This document shows, piece by piece, positions 23,555-34,792 of a DNA stretch of 64,000 nt (position 1 is the first letter of the stretch; each line of letters begins with the position of its first letter). A program made the translations under genes and the position numbers. This DNA comes from Phascolomyces articulosus. Lineage: Eukaryota > Mucoromycota > Mucoromycetes > Mucorales > Lichtheimiaceae. The notes below the pieces were generated by a model that did not search any database, had not been told where the DNA came from, and worked only from the letters and a program-made list of their open reading frames with translations. The stretch is taken from NCBI GenBank assembly GCA_025677815.1, contig JAIXMP010000002.1, positions 372,001-436,000 of the forward strand. Reading direction: 5' to 3'.

Positions 23555-24776
23555 CCTTTCTACAATTATATTAAATATGCTTATCAATATAATTTAAATA
23601 CGTAATCATCGATAGAAATCTAAAAAAGAAGATGATTTACAGATAACAAATCCAGCAGTTTTATTGGTAAACCTGCGAGGAGTGATATGTGTTCTTTTCT
23701 CTGATATAATAGGTCGAATGGTATTTTGTCAATTAAGTGGGATTTTTCTTGCAAAGACAGTAAAATAATTATAATAGAATTGTTACTACTTGTATGATTT
23801 GTGGTGGGAATTGAAAGAAAAAGGTAGAAAAGAAAAACGAATCACTGCAAAAATGTACCTTTTTGCGTGTAACGTATCACAACTTGTCTAAGCCAAAACT
23901 TTAAATTTCCTGGAAGATTATCATATATAATAATATGTAAAACAAAGAGCTTCGTTATGTATTTACTTTATTAATTAACTAAAACTGAGATAACGTACAT
24001 CTTTCGGATTGTTATATGCTTGTTTCTATGCTGTTGTTACTGAATAGCGACCATGAGTCCGAAGTAGTGAGAATAAACTATTATTAAAAGGAAAAAAAGA
24101 GGCTAATCTAATGATATTTGAGTCGAATTGAATTCTTATTTGTAACTCTCTATCTACTTCTTGTTGATCTGATATCACGATGTACACTCGCTTTTACAGT
24201 ATCAACTGGAAATGTCTAAAAAAAAAACGTACCGCATTATATGGAGACTTGCAGAATTTGAGTTTTTTTTTTGGCCATATTCACGATACCACTCAACAAA
24301 GGTTCTGTGTAACAGACCAGATATAAGACCAGCGAATCAAGATAATGATCTTAGGAGCACTCAGCTGTACATTTTTTACCACACTGTATTGTGGTCATCT
24401 GGTGAACAAATTAGATAACAATAGTTTAAAATTCATTTTATTATTGTGGAAGATTAGTTGACCTGCACCTGTAGGTATATGGTCATTTAGATAACAATAG
24501 TGTAAAGTACTCTTGGTTTGTATGCTTTTGTTTATTTTTCATGAATCACGACTAATAAAATATTCCATGTTTATTCAGGAACTATAATTTAAAAAATGAA
24601 AAAGGAAATGATGGGCTTATCATGAATGAATGGTGTGAAGAAAAGAGAAATCAAAGACTTTCTTTTCTTTCTTTTCTTTTTTTTTTTCCTATAAATATTT
24701 TCAAACGTTCGCTAACCTATTTGTCTTCTTCTATTTTACATTTTCTTGGATCAAGAGGAAATACATAGTATTATCG
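23555..24776. promoter_or_regulatory. Divergent spacer, HET locus D / kelch gene
   Basis: 1.2 kb. A TATA-like CCTATAAATA (about 24689-24698) sits roughly 85 bp before the kelch-protein ATG, after a CT-rich run. An imperfect direct repeat (TGGTCAT then TTAGATAACAATAGT, one copy with 12 extra bases) occurs at about 24392-24430 and 24482-24507. No gene recognised. Confidence 0.4.
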
Positions 24777-27700
24777 ATGAATTCAGTAATATACCGGGAA
24801 AAATCTCGGTTCAATCGACAGCCTGTATTTCTACCCAAGATGACTTTGTTGTTGTTATTCTCCGTTGTTATGACCATGTTTTTTGACTCTGTACAAGGAG
24901 CTTATCCATCAAATATGACCACAAAAATACAAGTGTCCAGTCGAAGTAATGCAGCCTCATTTGTACGCGATGAAGCATTGTATATGTATGGTGGTGAAGG
25001 ACGAGGCGGAAATACTGCTACAGACGATTTTGTTTCCATTACGTTTAATTTCTCGAGCCCATATGGTGAACTCATTTTTAACAGAATACCTATGGCAAAC
25101 CCTGAAAGTGCTCCAAAAGTTGCTGGTGCTCGAATGGTTTTATTACCTGACAATAATACCGTTCTTTTATTTGGTGGGTTTGCACCAGAACATGCAAATA
25201 TCACAGCGATGCACCTTTTATGTTACCAATATACATTTGATGATCAAATGTGGGCACCTATACCTGTCAATGTAACGCCTAGTGAAATATCAGAAGGGGC
25301 TCCTGTATTGCCAACACATAGAGAGGATCATACGGCCACATTAGCTACTGATGGTCTGGTATACATTTATGGGGGTGTTGTATCAAAAGAAAATCCAACT
25401 ATTGTTGGTGATTTTTGGTCTTACAACCCTTCTGATAAACTATTCACCAGACGAGAGTTATTTTCTCTTGATCCTTTGGTACTTTTTGCACATGTTGGAA
25501 TTGCTTTAGCGTAAGTTACGTATTTCTTTTATCTATTTCTCTGTATACGTATAACTGTTTACATAATGTACTGTTGTAATAATGATCTACTGCTCATTTG
25601 TGAAATTCGCAGAGACGGTAACATCCTGTATACTACAGGTGCAATTGCATACTCAGGCAACAATTCTATAGAAGCTGAACTCCTGGGACCTAATGAAGGA
25701 CTGTTCTATAACACTGTCAATGGAGAATGGTCCTATAATGGTGAATTTGGTGGAGACTTGGCTGCTGCATCTGCCAGAGGATACTCTACAGCTGTTCTTG
25801 GTAATTAAAAAACATTTCTATCGGTATTTTAATAATTTTTAATTCATGCTAATATATATAGGACGGGAGCAAAGATATATATACTTTTATGGAGGTTTGT
25901 TTCTTAAAATTAATAATACGCTATTGATTTTGGAGTTGGTAGGTAGTACAAAGTCCGTGTTTATCTAATAAGATACTATTATATAAAGGTACGAACATGG
26001 CCGGGCAAAAAGGTTTATATCGACACACATTATCGATCCTTGATACAAAAACATGGAATTATACTGTACCAACAGCAGAACATATTCATGGAATACGACC
26101 TAGTCGGAGAGCAATGGCGTGTGCAGGAATCATTACAAGCAATTATATGGTTCTTGCACAAGGTATGACATATTTTATAAAATTTCTTCCACCTGCGCGT
26201 GAATTTGTATTAGATTCCCATTTGATACGTAAAGCGTTAATCAGCTTATTTTTTTTAAAAAAAAAGGCAGTGCCCGCAGATATTTTGGTGGTATTGATGT
26301 AGCCAAACTCCCACCACAGATAATGGAAGATTCAAATAATGATTTGGGACCAGGACCTGTTGAGATAACCTGGGTTGCAAACGTTGTCACGGGTGAAACT
26401 GAAAACGGTGTGCTCGATATTTCGTCAAATAGTATTAGCCCAGGAATAATTGCAGCGATACTTATTATTGTTTTATTGGTATTAATAATAATTACGTTTC
26501 TGGTTTGGTTTTTCCGATGCCAAGTTTGGTCGGTTGTGTTGTCGCTATACAATAAAATAATTTGGAATCCTCGGTATGTTTCTGTTATTATTATTATAAT
26601 TAATATCAGTAAAAAAGGTTATTAAGATTATAATAATCATATTTATAGTCCTGGTGAACCGCATTGGGCTGAAGTCACTCGATTAATAACAAAAACAATC
26701 CTGACATTCTTATTGGTTGCTTTCTTTGTCTTTGTTGTAATCCAAGTGTTACAGAGTCCCATTGCTACTGTCACAATCACTGAAGTTGCAGATGGAATAA
26801 ACGTGGATATGCCAGGTACGTAAAGGAAGAAGGCTCCCTTAACACAATATTTATTTCTTTTTTTTATAACTTATTAACAAATGTTTAGAGACTAAGTTAT
26901 ACCTTCTAAACAGAAATTCGATTTTGCTTTGATGGATATGATCAGGTGGTTAATCCTTTAGCAGGCAACAATTATCTTGAAGTCAATTGCATCACAAGCT
27001 CTTCTGATAATTGTGATGGCAATATTTTCCCACTAAATATGCTGAATCAGGAGCCACTCTTTTCAAGCAGCCTTGGTGAAGTTGCATGTTACCTCTTTAT
27101 TCCTTACAATATTAAACTTGGCCAAAATACTGATGAGTTAGAACGTACCAACAATGGAAGTGAAGTACATTTTTCATTTAATACAGAGGCAACAGAACAA
27201 AAGGGTATCCTACATATTTCATTTTATCCACCAGGAAGAAATCCAAACAGGGAGCTGTTTTTCGACGAAAGTAATGCGCTTACTTATTACCAAAAACAAG
27301 ATATGACTGAAGAAGAACTAGGTAACTGGGCAGCCGCAGATTTCAATAATATGGCTACAGAAAATGTTCTTAACATGAATACAAACGATGAAGCGTTTGT
27401 ACATTATCAAATCCAACAGCACCAATACCTACGGGATGTTGGATGGAATTATATCGGGTTTTCACCTATTCTCGATTCAAAGTATAAAGTAGATGTCACC
27501 AGCAGAAAACAGCCTATGAATCTAGAGCAATACTCTCCCAGTAATGGTCTGCTTAACGAATTAACTGTTGCACCAGCATCATTCAATAACGTTCGTATTC
27601 GTGAGCAAAGAATTTATACCTTGATAAATGCACTTGGCTCTATTGGTGGTCTGGTCAGTCTCTTTATTGTATTCCTAGCCTTAATATTTGGTCATCGCCC

Positions 27701-28313
27701 TAAATCCCCATGGGGTGTTATCCATAGTTGGTCTATTGGCGGAATGAAACGATCACTTTCGCGTGAATTAACTTCACGTTTTGATGTGCTAGATACACCG
27801 GTTCCATTTGTAAATATAGTAAATCGTCGCTTTGCATCGACAGTTGATCTCAAGCATTATGGCCCGCACAATATGAAAAATTTACATCAAATGAATACGA
27901 CTAAAAGCGTTGGTGCTGAAAGTTCGTCCGACAATATAATGTTGACGGATATACCGGAGAACTTGAGTGATGGAAAACATTTTTCACAGCTTGAAGAGCG
28001 AATTCAGTTGTTAGAGTTGGTATTGAAATCATACTATATTGATGATGAAGTTTTCCGACGGTTGGATCATGCGCTCAAACAACCTGATTCAGCAATACAC
28101 AGTAATGAAAATACGAACCACAATAGTCTACTACACATATTCAGAAGAAATGGAGCTGATTTGCGCAACCGTAAAAAAAATAGTACTGCCACTCAACAAG
28201 AAGATGGAGTGCATTGGTTTGATACAAATATGTACAATAATTCAGTCATTTCCTCTCCACCTGAAATTCCACATCTATCATCATTCTTACCTCCGTCCCA
28301 CTCATATACCTGA
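24777..28313 (+). CDS. Kelch-repeat membrane protein with three TM segments
   Basis: Predicted cell-surface protein of unknown function. Seven exons: 24777-25510, 25613-25800, 25862-25894, 25989-26162, 26267-26573, 26649-26815, 26914-28313, giving 1000 residues. A hydrophobic signal segment (LLLLFSVVMTMFF) within the first 40 residues precedes kelch-type repeats with YMYGGEG, LLFGG, VYIYGGV and YIYFYGG strands. TM1 lies at about 437-461, TM2 about 493-515 and TM3 about 770-795. This predicts an outside kelch domain, a short inside loop, a second outside domain of about 250 residues and a 200-residue cytosolic tail with a possible coiled coil (LEERIQLLELVLKSY). Galactose-oxidase-like is the nearest label. 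The weakest exon call is the 33-nt third exon, whose donor is GTTTGT. Confidence 0.8.
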
Positions 28314-31077
28314 TAATGACGATTACACAAGCAGCAAAAATGAACCTATCCAACAAAGCAAAAGTGATTAATACCAAAAGCAAGTGAACACAGTTGTCTA
28401 TTATTCCTTTTTTCACTCTTTCAGTCATCTCCATAAATGCAAACTTTATTCTTTGTTATTTTGTAATTGTATTTTTTTTGTTATAAATAAATATCTATTA
28501 TTTGTTGTTACCTATTATAATATATATATATATATATACGTATAAAAGCTTCTATAAAACAACAATACAATGATCATCAGGAAAATATTACATGTGGTTC
28601 ATGGCACCAAGAAATTCAGTTGATCCACGCTTGTTCCACTTCTATTATGTGCAGATTCTACCTTTAATGCAACTTGCAACCACAGCACCTATCTAAATAA
28701 GTTCCGTTTATTGAGGTAAAATGACATATAACATATAATAGTAGTAATAATTTCTCGCGTGGGAGCAACACATGACTTTGACTGAAATTAGTGCAAAAGA
28801 TTACAATGTTAATATAGCCCTTTATCCTTTAGTAGGAGTCCCATGATTATCATCTCCACCTGGACATATTCATATTTCAGACAATAAATACTACATTGGT
28901 GGAAGAAGTACCCTTATTAGTGAGGGTAAAAAGTAAGAACACTGTTTTTATTCAAAAAAAAAACATAACAATTGCTAGATGTATAGTTTTACAACGTAAT
29001 GGTGAAATTGCTTAAAAACATCATATAAACTTGTCAATTAAGTATAATAATGAAGTAATATGTTAGTTATTATACGGAAAAGAATGTGGTAACTTTAGTA
29101 CGGAAAATTTGGATTATATATAAGTGGTGCGTATAACGTATGAGCGTAGCAGAGTTTATTTTATGAATATTTAGTAAATAATAAAAATGTGGTACATTGC
29201 TTCCTTTACTTTAAAATCATTCTCTGGGAAGATGAGAAATATTATCGAAAGGCCATCTCAGGATTAATATTTTATGGTTGTTAAACTATAAATATCTTGA
29301 GACAGATATTTAGTAACCTCAGAAAAATAATGGGTAGTTCAATTTTGAAACAAGTTGGGGGGAAATGTCTAAGATAAGCTGCACCATATATTAAATAGAA
29401 TAGCTAAAAAAACGACATAATATGTAGCTTCAGAATAATGATGACTTGAATAGGTGGATCGACAGAATGATATGGTTAATGTATAATTAAGACAAGTTTT
29501 TATCATTTAAAACGTTTTTTTTTATCCGATTATCTGAGAAAATTAATTCATCATGAAAGTAACATTCTTCTATCGATATATAGATATATTATAAATCAGT
29601 ACTGCTTCTGTCGTAGTCATTCACTATTTTTAATCAGTGGCCAACAATAGAATATTATCAAAGACAGCTTGATCATATTAACCATTTATAATTGGAAGAC
29701 CTTTTTTTTTGTTGAGTCGCAATGCTTATTTATTTACCACTGTTATTATTATCCGTTGGATATTCATAGTACTGAAAATAATAATAGCGATATACCAATC
29801 AACAATAATAGATCGACCAAAACGACTCTGTAACTTGTTTATTTTTTGGGGTATCGTGATGACGGAAAAGAAAACGAATATCACCTTTTTTTTTTTGTTG
29901 TCAGTGGATAACAACCCCATGATCCAATTATATTGTCATGCTAAGTAATGATTGCTCATTTATCTGTTGTAATGTACACCATCTTTATATATGTTTGTTC
30001 ATCATTGTTTAAATGGCAAGCGCACAAAATACTGATGATAGATTATGTCTTACTGATATTTTTGCATTGATAAATTGGTTGCCCACATTCCTAAAATCGC
30101 AGCGCATAATTGATCTTCTTTTACAAATAGAATTTTTTTCCTATATTTAGAAAATAATAATTTTATGTGATGATCTGTTTATGATTCTTTTGATAAGTGG
30201 AGCATTTTCTTTTCTCTTTTTTCTGACATATGTTTATAACTATTAGTAGTAATAAAATGTTCATGAAATCTATATCTTGATAGTAAATCCATGGGCGTTT
30301 TTCTTTTTTCGACATTTCGATCTCAAAAAATAAATGTATACTTGGATCATTCCAAATAACAGTAGTAACAGTACTAATACTATAAATTTGTTATTGTTCG
30401 TATTTTTGGATCTGTTTATATTAAATATTGATTAATATTTGGGTCTTGCCGTCTTGACAAAAAAAAGGTGTAATCTATTGCTACTAGGAGGTAATATCTA
30501 AGCAAAGTAAATCAGGCTTGTTATCAAGTTGTTATATTATAATAAAGGAATCATTGGTTCAAATTGAACCAGAACGTAAAAAAAATAGTTAGAATTTTTT
30601 TTCATAATAAATTACCACGTAATTCTATCTTTTTGCCTCCTACATAAAGCATAATACATACCATCCACCCTAACGATGCACATATATTATTTATTTAAGA
30701 ATCACTTCATTTTTACTGATAACACGGGAGGTCGTGATAGATGATAATGGTCATCACCAGCTGGAGTAGAGAAGTCATACAAGCATTACTGTTATTTGCT
30801 CGGAAAAAAAACATGCCAACAACAAAAAAGAAAATCCCTATAGCAAAAATAAACAGATATGCACATATTTTTATCGTGAGAAGTCAACAGCTTCTTGACA
30901 AGTCTTATACCTCCCCTTGATGTTTTTTGTTATTGTTGAGCTTCATCATGTAATATCCAACAATTCAACAAATGTTGAGTTAAAAAATGATATATAAAGA
31001 AGGGTTAGTTTCGTCCATCGTCTTACTTTAGCTTTCAAGCATTCCTTATTTTTTTATTGAGCCTCTACAAAAAAAAA
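28314..31077. other. 2.7-kb AT-rich spacer, no gene seen
   Basis: Downstream of the kelch gene there are AATAAA-like signals near 28487. Beyond this I see homopolymers and short open frames only. The frame at 29709-29948 is low-complexity and mirrored on the other strand. A 15-bp inverted repeat, GGTTCAA-A-TTGAACC, lies at about 30556-30570. The promoter of the secreted protein occupies the last 150 bp. Confidence 0.45.
30991..30998 (+). promoter_or_regulatory. TATA box of the secreted Asp-rich protein gene
   Basis: TATATAAA about 87 bp upstream of the ATG at 31078, the clearest core-promoter match in the window. The spacing suits initiation near 31020-31030. Confidence 0.55.
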
Positions 31078-32412
31078 ATGCGTTTTCATATCGCTCTTTC
31101 CGTTGCCGCATTGGCTCTTCTCTCTACCGTTCGTGCCTCTCCTGTGCCCATTGTTCGTCGTGGTGCAGATGGTTCTAGTGATGACTCTGAACATAAGGTC
31201 GAAACTACTTTTGTCGGTACCAAGATCGTCCAACTTCCCGTGGATAATGATGACAATGTCGTATTTGTGTTCCCTGGCAAGAAATCTGCTGATGAAGATT
31301 ACAACGATAGCACTGTGTTTTTCGTAACTCCTAAGGATGAAGATATTGATGATGACACTTATTATACTGACAAGATCGATGATAGCGATGATACTGACAA
31401 AGCTGATGCAAAGGACCCTGCTGATAAGGCTGACGCAAAAGATGCTGCTGACAATGGTGATGACAGCAGTACAAAGAAGTACAAGCGTGACTTGGGATGG
31501 AAATACCATGACAATTTTGACAAGAACGACTATAACTATGATGGCCATGGTGATGACTACGACGACAACGACGATGATAAGAACGATGATGATAAGAGCG
31601 ATGATGACAAGAACGACTACGATCATGGTGATAATGATAAGAACGATGATGACAATGACTATGATGATGACCATGACAACGATAAGAATGATGATGACAA
31701 TGATCATGGTAATGACAAGAATGACTACGATAATGACCATGACGATAACGATGACAAGAACGATTATGATGATGGCCATGGTGATGATTATTACAATGAT
31801 GATAACAAGAATGACCACGACAATGGTGATGATCACAATGACTATGATGACAAGAACAACTATGACAATAATGATGGCAAGAACGATTACGACAATGATG
31901 AAGATGACCACAACAACTATGATGACAAGAACGATTACAGCCATGATGATGATGACCACAATGATTATGATGACAAGAACGATTATGACAATGATTACGA
32001 CTACGATGACTACGATGATGATAAGCACCATGGAGGTAGACAATTCTATGGAAGCTATGCGGTCTATGATAAGGATTCCAAGGGTCATCATGACGATGAT
32101 TACTATAACAAACACAGTGACAAGTTTTATGGAAGTTATGCTGTTTATGGTGATGGTGCTAAGGGTCATGACAATGGTAATGATGGCTATGACGAGGGTG
32201 ACAAGCACAATGACAAGTTTTATGGAAGCTATGTCTGCTACCGCGACCAAGAAGATTGTGACAAGTACGACAAGTTCTATGGCTCCTATGCTGTCTATAA
32301 TGGCCATCATGGTAACAATAAGGGCAATGATGGTTACGACAAGAATGGTTATGACCATCATGACGACAGTGATTATCACGGTGATGATTACGATCATGAC
32401 AAGAAGTATTAA
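31078..32412 (+). CDS. Secreted Asp-rich protein with FYGSYAVY repeats
   Basis: Single-exon gene, 444 residues, no recognised family. Residues 1-20 form a classical signal peptide (MRFHIALSVAALALL, cleavage likely near RA|SP), followed by a dibasic RR at 27-28. A moderately acidic region leads to a KR at 136-137, a plausible kexin site. Residues of about 140-320 are an extreme Asp/Asn/Lys/Tyr low-complexity domain built of DDDKND, NDYDD and NDKNDY variants. The C-terminus carries four octapeptides, FYGSYAVY at 323, 350 and 400 and FYGSYVCY at 381, three of them preceded by DK. Lysine is mostly AAG although neighbours favour AAA, suggesting strong expression. ATG chosen over an upstream in-frame TTG. 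Possible roles: acidic wall or cation-binding protein, or precursor of processed Tyr-rich peptides; both are inference. Confidence 0.8.
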   Translation: MRFHIALSVAALALLSTVRASPVPIVRRGADGSSDDSEHKVETTFVGTKIVQLPVDNDDNVVFVFPGKKSADEDYNDSTVFFVTPKDEDIDDDTYYTDKIDDSDDTDKADAKDPADKADAKDAADNGDDSSTKKYKRDLGWKYHDNFDKNDYNYDGHGDDYDDNDDDKNDDDKSDDDKNDYDHGDNDKNDDDNDYDDDHDNDKNDDDNDHGNDKNDYDNDHDDNDDKNDYDDGHGDDYYNDDNKNDHDNGDDHNDYDDKNNYDNNDGKNDYDNDEDDHNNYDDKNDYSHDDDDHNDYDDKNDYDNDYDYDDYDDDKHHGGRQFYGSYAVYDKDSKGHHDDDYYNKHSDKFYGSYAVYGDGAKGHDNGNDGYDEGDKHNDKFYGSYVCYRDQEDCDKYDKFYGSYAVYNGHHGNNKGNDGYDKNGYDHHDDSDYHGDDYDHDKKY

Positions 32413-34208
32413 AAAGTCATTATCATTGATTGATTATATTCTCCATTTTTCTTCCTTTCCTTTGAAAATTAGCAGTTCTTTTCCTTTTCTTGTAGTTTTA
32501 TAGCAGTGCCCTTTCGTCCCCCCAACACAGTTCTTTTCAAAGTACCGATTCAACCCAATTCATTCTTTTTTAGCAGTAGTACCCTTTTTCATTTGAACAA
32601 CAAAAAAAATCACTTTCATTTTATATAACAATCCCCAATTCTTTTTTATATATAATAAGCATCAACAAGAAGCTACGGTTTTATCATTCTCTTTTTTTTT
32701 AAAAATAAGTATTGTTTTAAAAATAAATATGTATTTCCTTCTCCTTCTACTTCTTTTTGTTTGCTTGAGAGATATATCATTTATATTAAACAAATTCAAT
32801 TGGGGGCTAAAATGTTGAATGAAAGGATTAAGGTACTGATGATGAGTAGTTCTCTATATACGTAGTAATATATAATAAGGCAACAAGATAATTTTATCTT
32901 TTTACTGAGCAATCTACTTTATCTATCAAATGTTTGTTATTGGCTGACAACAAGTTGATTCGTTACATACGGGTACTACTGTTAATTTTTTTTAGATCCA
33001 ATACCAGCGAAATCTTGTTTCAGTTTTCCCCGGATTTTTCTTTTTAGTTTCTTCACCCCTATTTTTTCATCGTGTGTGCACCTTGGCGTTCATATGCAAA
33101 GGCGGGATAATAACTAAAATAAGTTTGCTCTAGGGTATGTGTGTGTGTGTGTTTTAATGCGTGTGAACATAAAAAGATAAGAAACTCAATTTCATTGGTC
33201 GAGCCAATCAGGGTTATAGATAAGCTTTATATGGCTAACCAAAAAAAAATCACCAATGTAAAATGAGATAAGTTGGGAACTGGGTTCGATCATTTTGTCC
33301 CAGAAAAAAAAAAGACATCGATCGCTGGCTTGATGTGTTGGATCTTTTTAATTATTATATTATTATTAATAAGGATAGTGTTACCATCATGTTCATTATT
33401 ACTTCTTTCCTTGATAATACTGATGATGATATCAATTTGGTCTGGTTCTACTACATATGCAAGTATTGGATTCTTGTTAGAAGAGAAGGAGTAAGAGTAG
33501 GAGGTAAAAAGAATAGGAGAAGTATATATATGTAACCAAAGGGGGTTATATCATAATAATATCTACCGATAGTCATTGCTTATTAATATCCATCAATCAT
33601 CATATAAATTGAGGTTATTCAAAGAATAATCTTTTTATTTACTTTTATTGAAACAGATTGAATTTTAGATGGGTGATCATTTCATGATGAGAAAAAAGGG
33701 ACGTGGGTGGATGATGATGAGGCGTTCAACGCAGCTACTTGTTTATAATAAATAATAAACACCACATCTATTATTATTATTATTAATGCATTGTCGTCAA
33801 GTGAGTGTTGTTGTTATAATAAAAAATGTGACCCAAACACCTACTACCTAGACAAAAAAAAAAAACTGTCCTTATCGGTTCTTTTTTTTAATATATTTTT
33901 ATTCATTTTTTTATTGAATTATTATTACGACAAGTTCAAGCGAAAAAGAAGAAGAAAAAGTAATTGAGAGAGTGTGTTTTTTTTAAATGTTTTTGAAAGT
34001 TTTTCTGTTTTTGATGGATTGATTGTTGAAAGAATATACAAGAAGAAGGATAAGCATAAGAAAGAAAAAAGCAAAATGAACAAGAAACAGCAAAAGAAGA
34101 AAAGAGATGAGGGTTTTTTTTGTTATTTGTTTTGGTTTGTTGTGAGAGAAAGAACTATTTTGTTGTGAGTAAGTGAGGTCGTGTGCTTTGTGTGTGAATA
34201 GGGTAAAG

Positions 34209-34239
<31 letters not shown>

Positions 34240-34369
34240 AACAAGCATGAAAAAAAAAAAGAATAATGTTATTGCATAGATAAACAATGAAAAATAATAA
34301 TAATAATAGACGAAATGATGTTTGATGGATGAGTGTTGTTGTTACTGATTATTGGATGAGGATTGTGAA
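32413..34369. other. Spacer with an orphan CCAAT/TATA cluster
   Basis: Nearly 2 kb. The first 300 bp look like 3' UTR. At 33194-33208 two CCAAT boxes face each other (ATTGG-TCGAG-CCAAT), followed within 25 bp by a TATA-like TTTATAT. The only frames downstream use a non-ATG start or are hydrophobic low-complexity (33273-33535). A long A/G-rich stretch, including an (AG)n run at about 34215-34239, precedes the 3' end of the zinc-finger gene. Confidence 0.4.
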
Positions 34370-34792
34370 TCATTTCAATGGAACATTCGTACTACCATAA
34401 GACATGGAACGTCTCCTTGCACCTTCAAAAGCGTTTTGTAAAGATAATCCGGTTGGCATGAAATAACTTGGCATAGAAGAGGACATGTCAATATTAGCTC
34501 CACCATGAGATGTCGCGTTGGTAGTAGAAGAAGAAGGAGAACTTGCTTGTGATGAAGAACCTGGGGATTGTTGTGTAGGTGATAATAAACCGGTCGATAT
34601 AAATGATAATGAAGAAGTATTAATAAAAGGAGGTTGCTTCTTTTGTTGTTGCTGCTGTTGTTGTTGTTGTTGGAGTTGTAGTGCATTTGTTTCAGACATG
34701 CGTCTTTGATGAAACGGTGCACAAGCAGAAGTATGAGAAGCAAAGGTATCGGTTTTTTCAAAGGTTCTTCCACACTTGCAACGGAAAGGCAT
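34370..34792 (-). CDS. Small single zinc-finger protein
   Basis: 140-residue protein from the ATG at 34792; the open frame extends upstream to 34975 but that part is hydrophobic low-complexity and probably 5' UTR. The N-terminus MPFRCKCGRTFEKTDTF has a compact finger with Cys5, Cys7, His20 and Cys24 (or His28), a CxC variant of the C2H2 type. The rest is poly-Gln (about 41-50) and Ser/Thr-rich, ending in a RRRSMSYG motif that could be a basophilic kinase site. No second finger is seen, so DNA binding would need a partner. About 2 kb of gene-free DNA lies on each side, an arrangement often seen for regulatory genes. No orthologue recognised. Confidence 0.6.
   Translation of the reverse strand: MPFRCKCGRTFEKTDTFASHTSACAPFHQRRMSETNALQLQQQQQQQQQQKKQPPFINTSSLSFISTGLLSPTQQSPGSSSQASSPSSSTTNATSHGGANIDMSSSMPSYFMPTGLSLQNAFEGARRRSMSYGSTNVPLK

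Noticed and set aside
32044..32301. FYGSYAVY repeats as a CRISPR-like or tandem DNA repeat array
   Set aside because: The repeats are protein-level and in frame within a secreted protein, with unequal spacing and synonymous variation; they are not DNA direct repeats with spacers.
31054..32397. 447-codon minus-strand open frame, almost entirely Val/Ile/Met
   Set aside because: It is the reverse complement of the Asp/Asn codons (GAT/GAC/AAC) of the secreted protein. Its composition follows from that repeat and it does not resemble a real membrane protein.
31078..32412. Calling the secreted protein a definite ribosomal-peptide (UstA-type) precursor
   Set aside because: The Tyr-rich cores are not flanked by KR sites and no tailoring genes are visible nearby, so it is kept as a hypothesis only.
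31337..32503. 388-codon plus-strand frame rich in Met/Thr/Ile
   Set aside because: Frame-shifted shadow of the same Asp-rich repeat with no independent signals.
33273..33535. Small hydrophobic open frames after the CCAAT/TATA cluster
   Set aside because: One needs a TTG start, both are low-complexity, and neither resembles a known protein.
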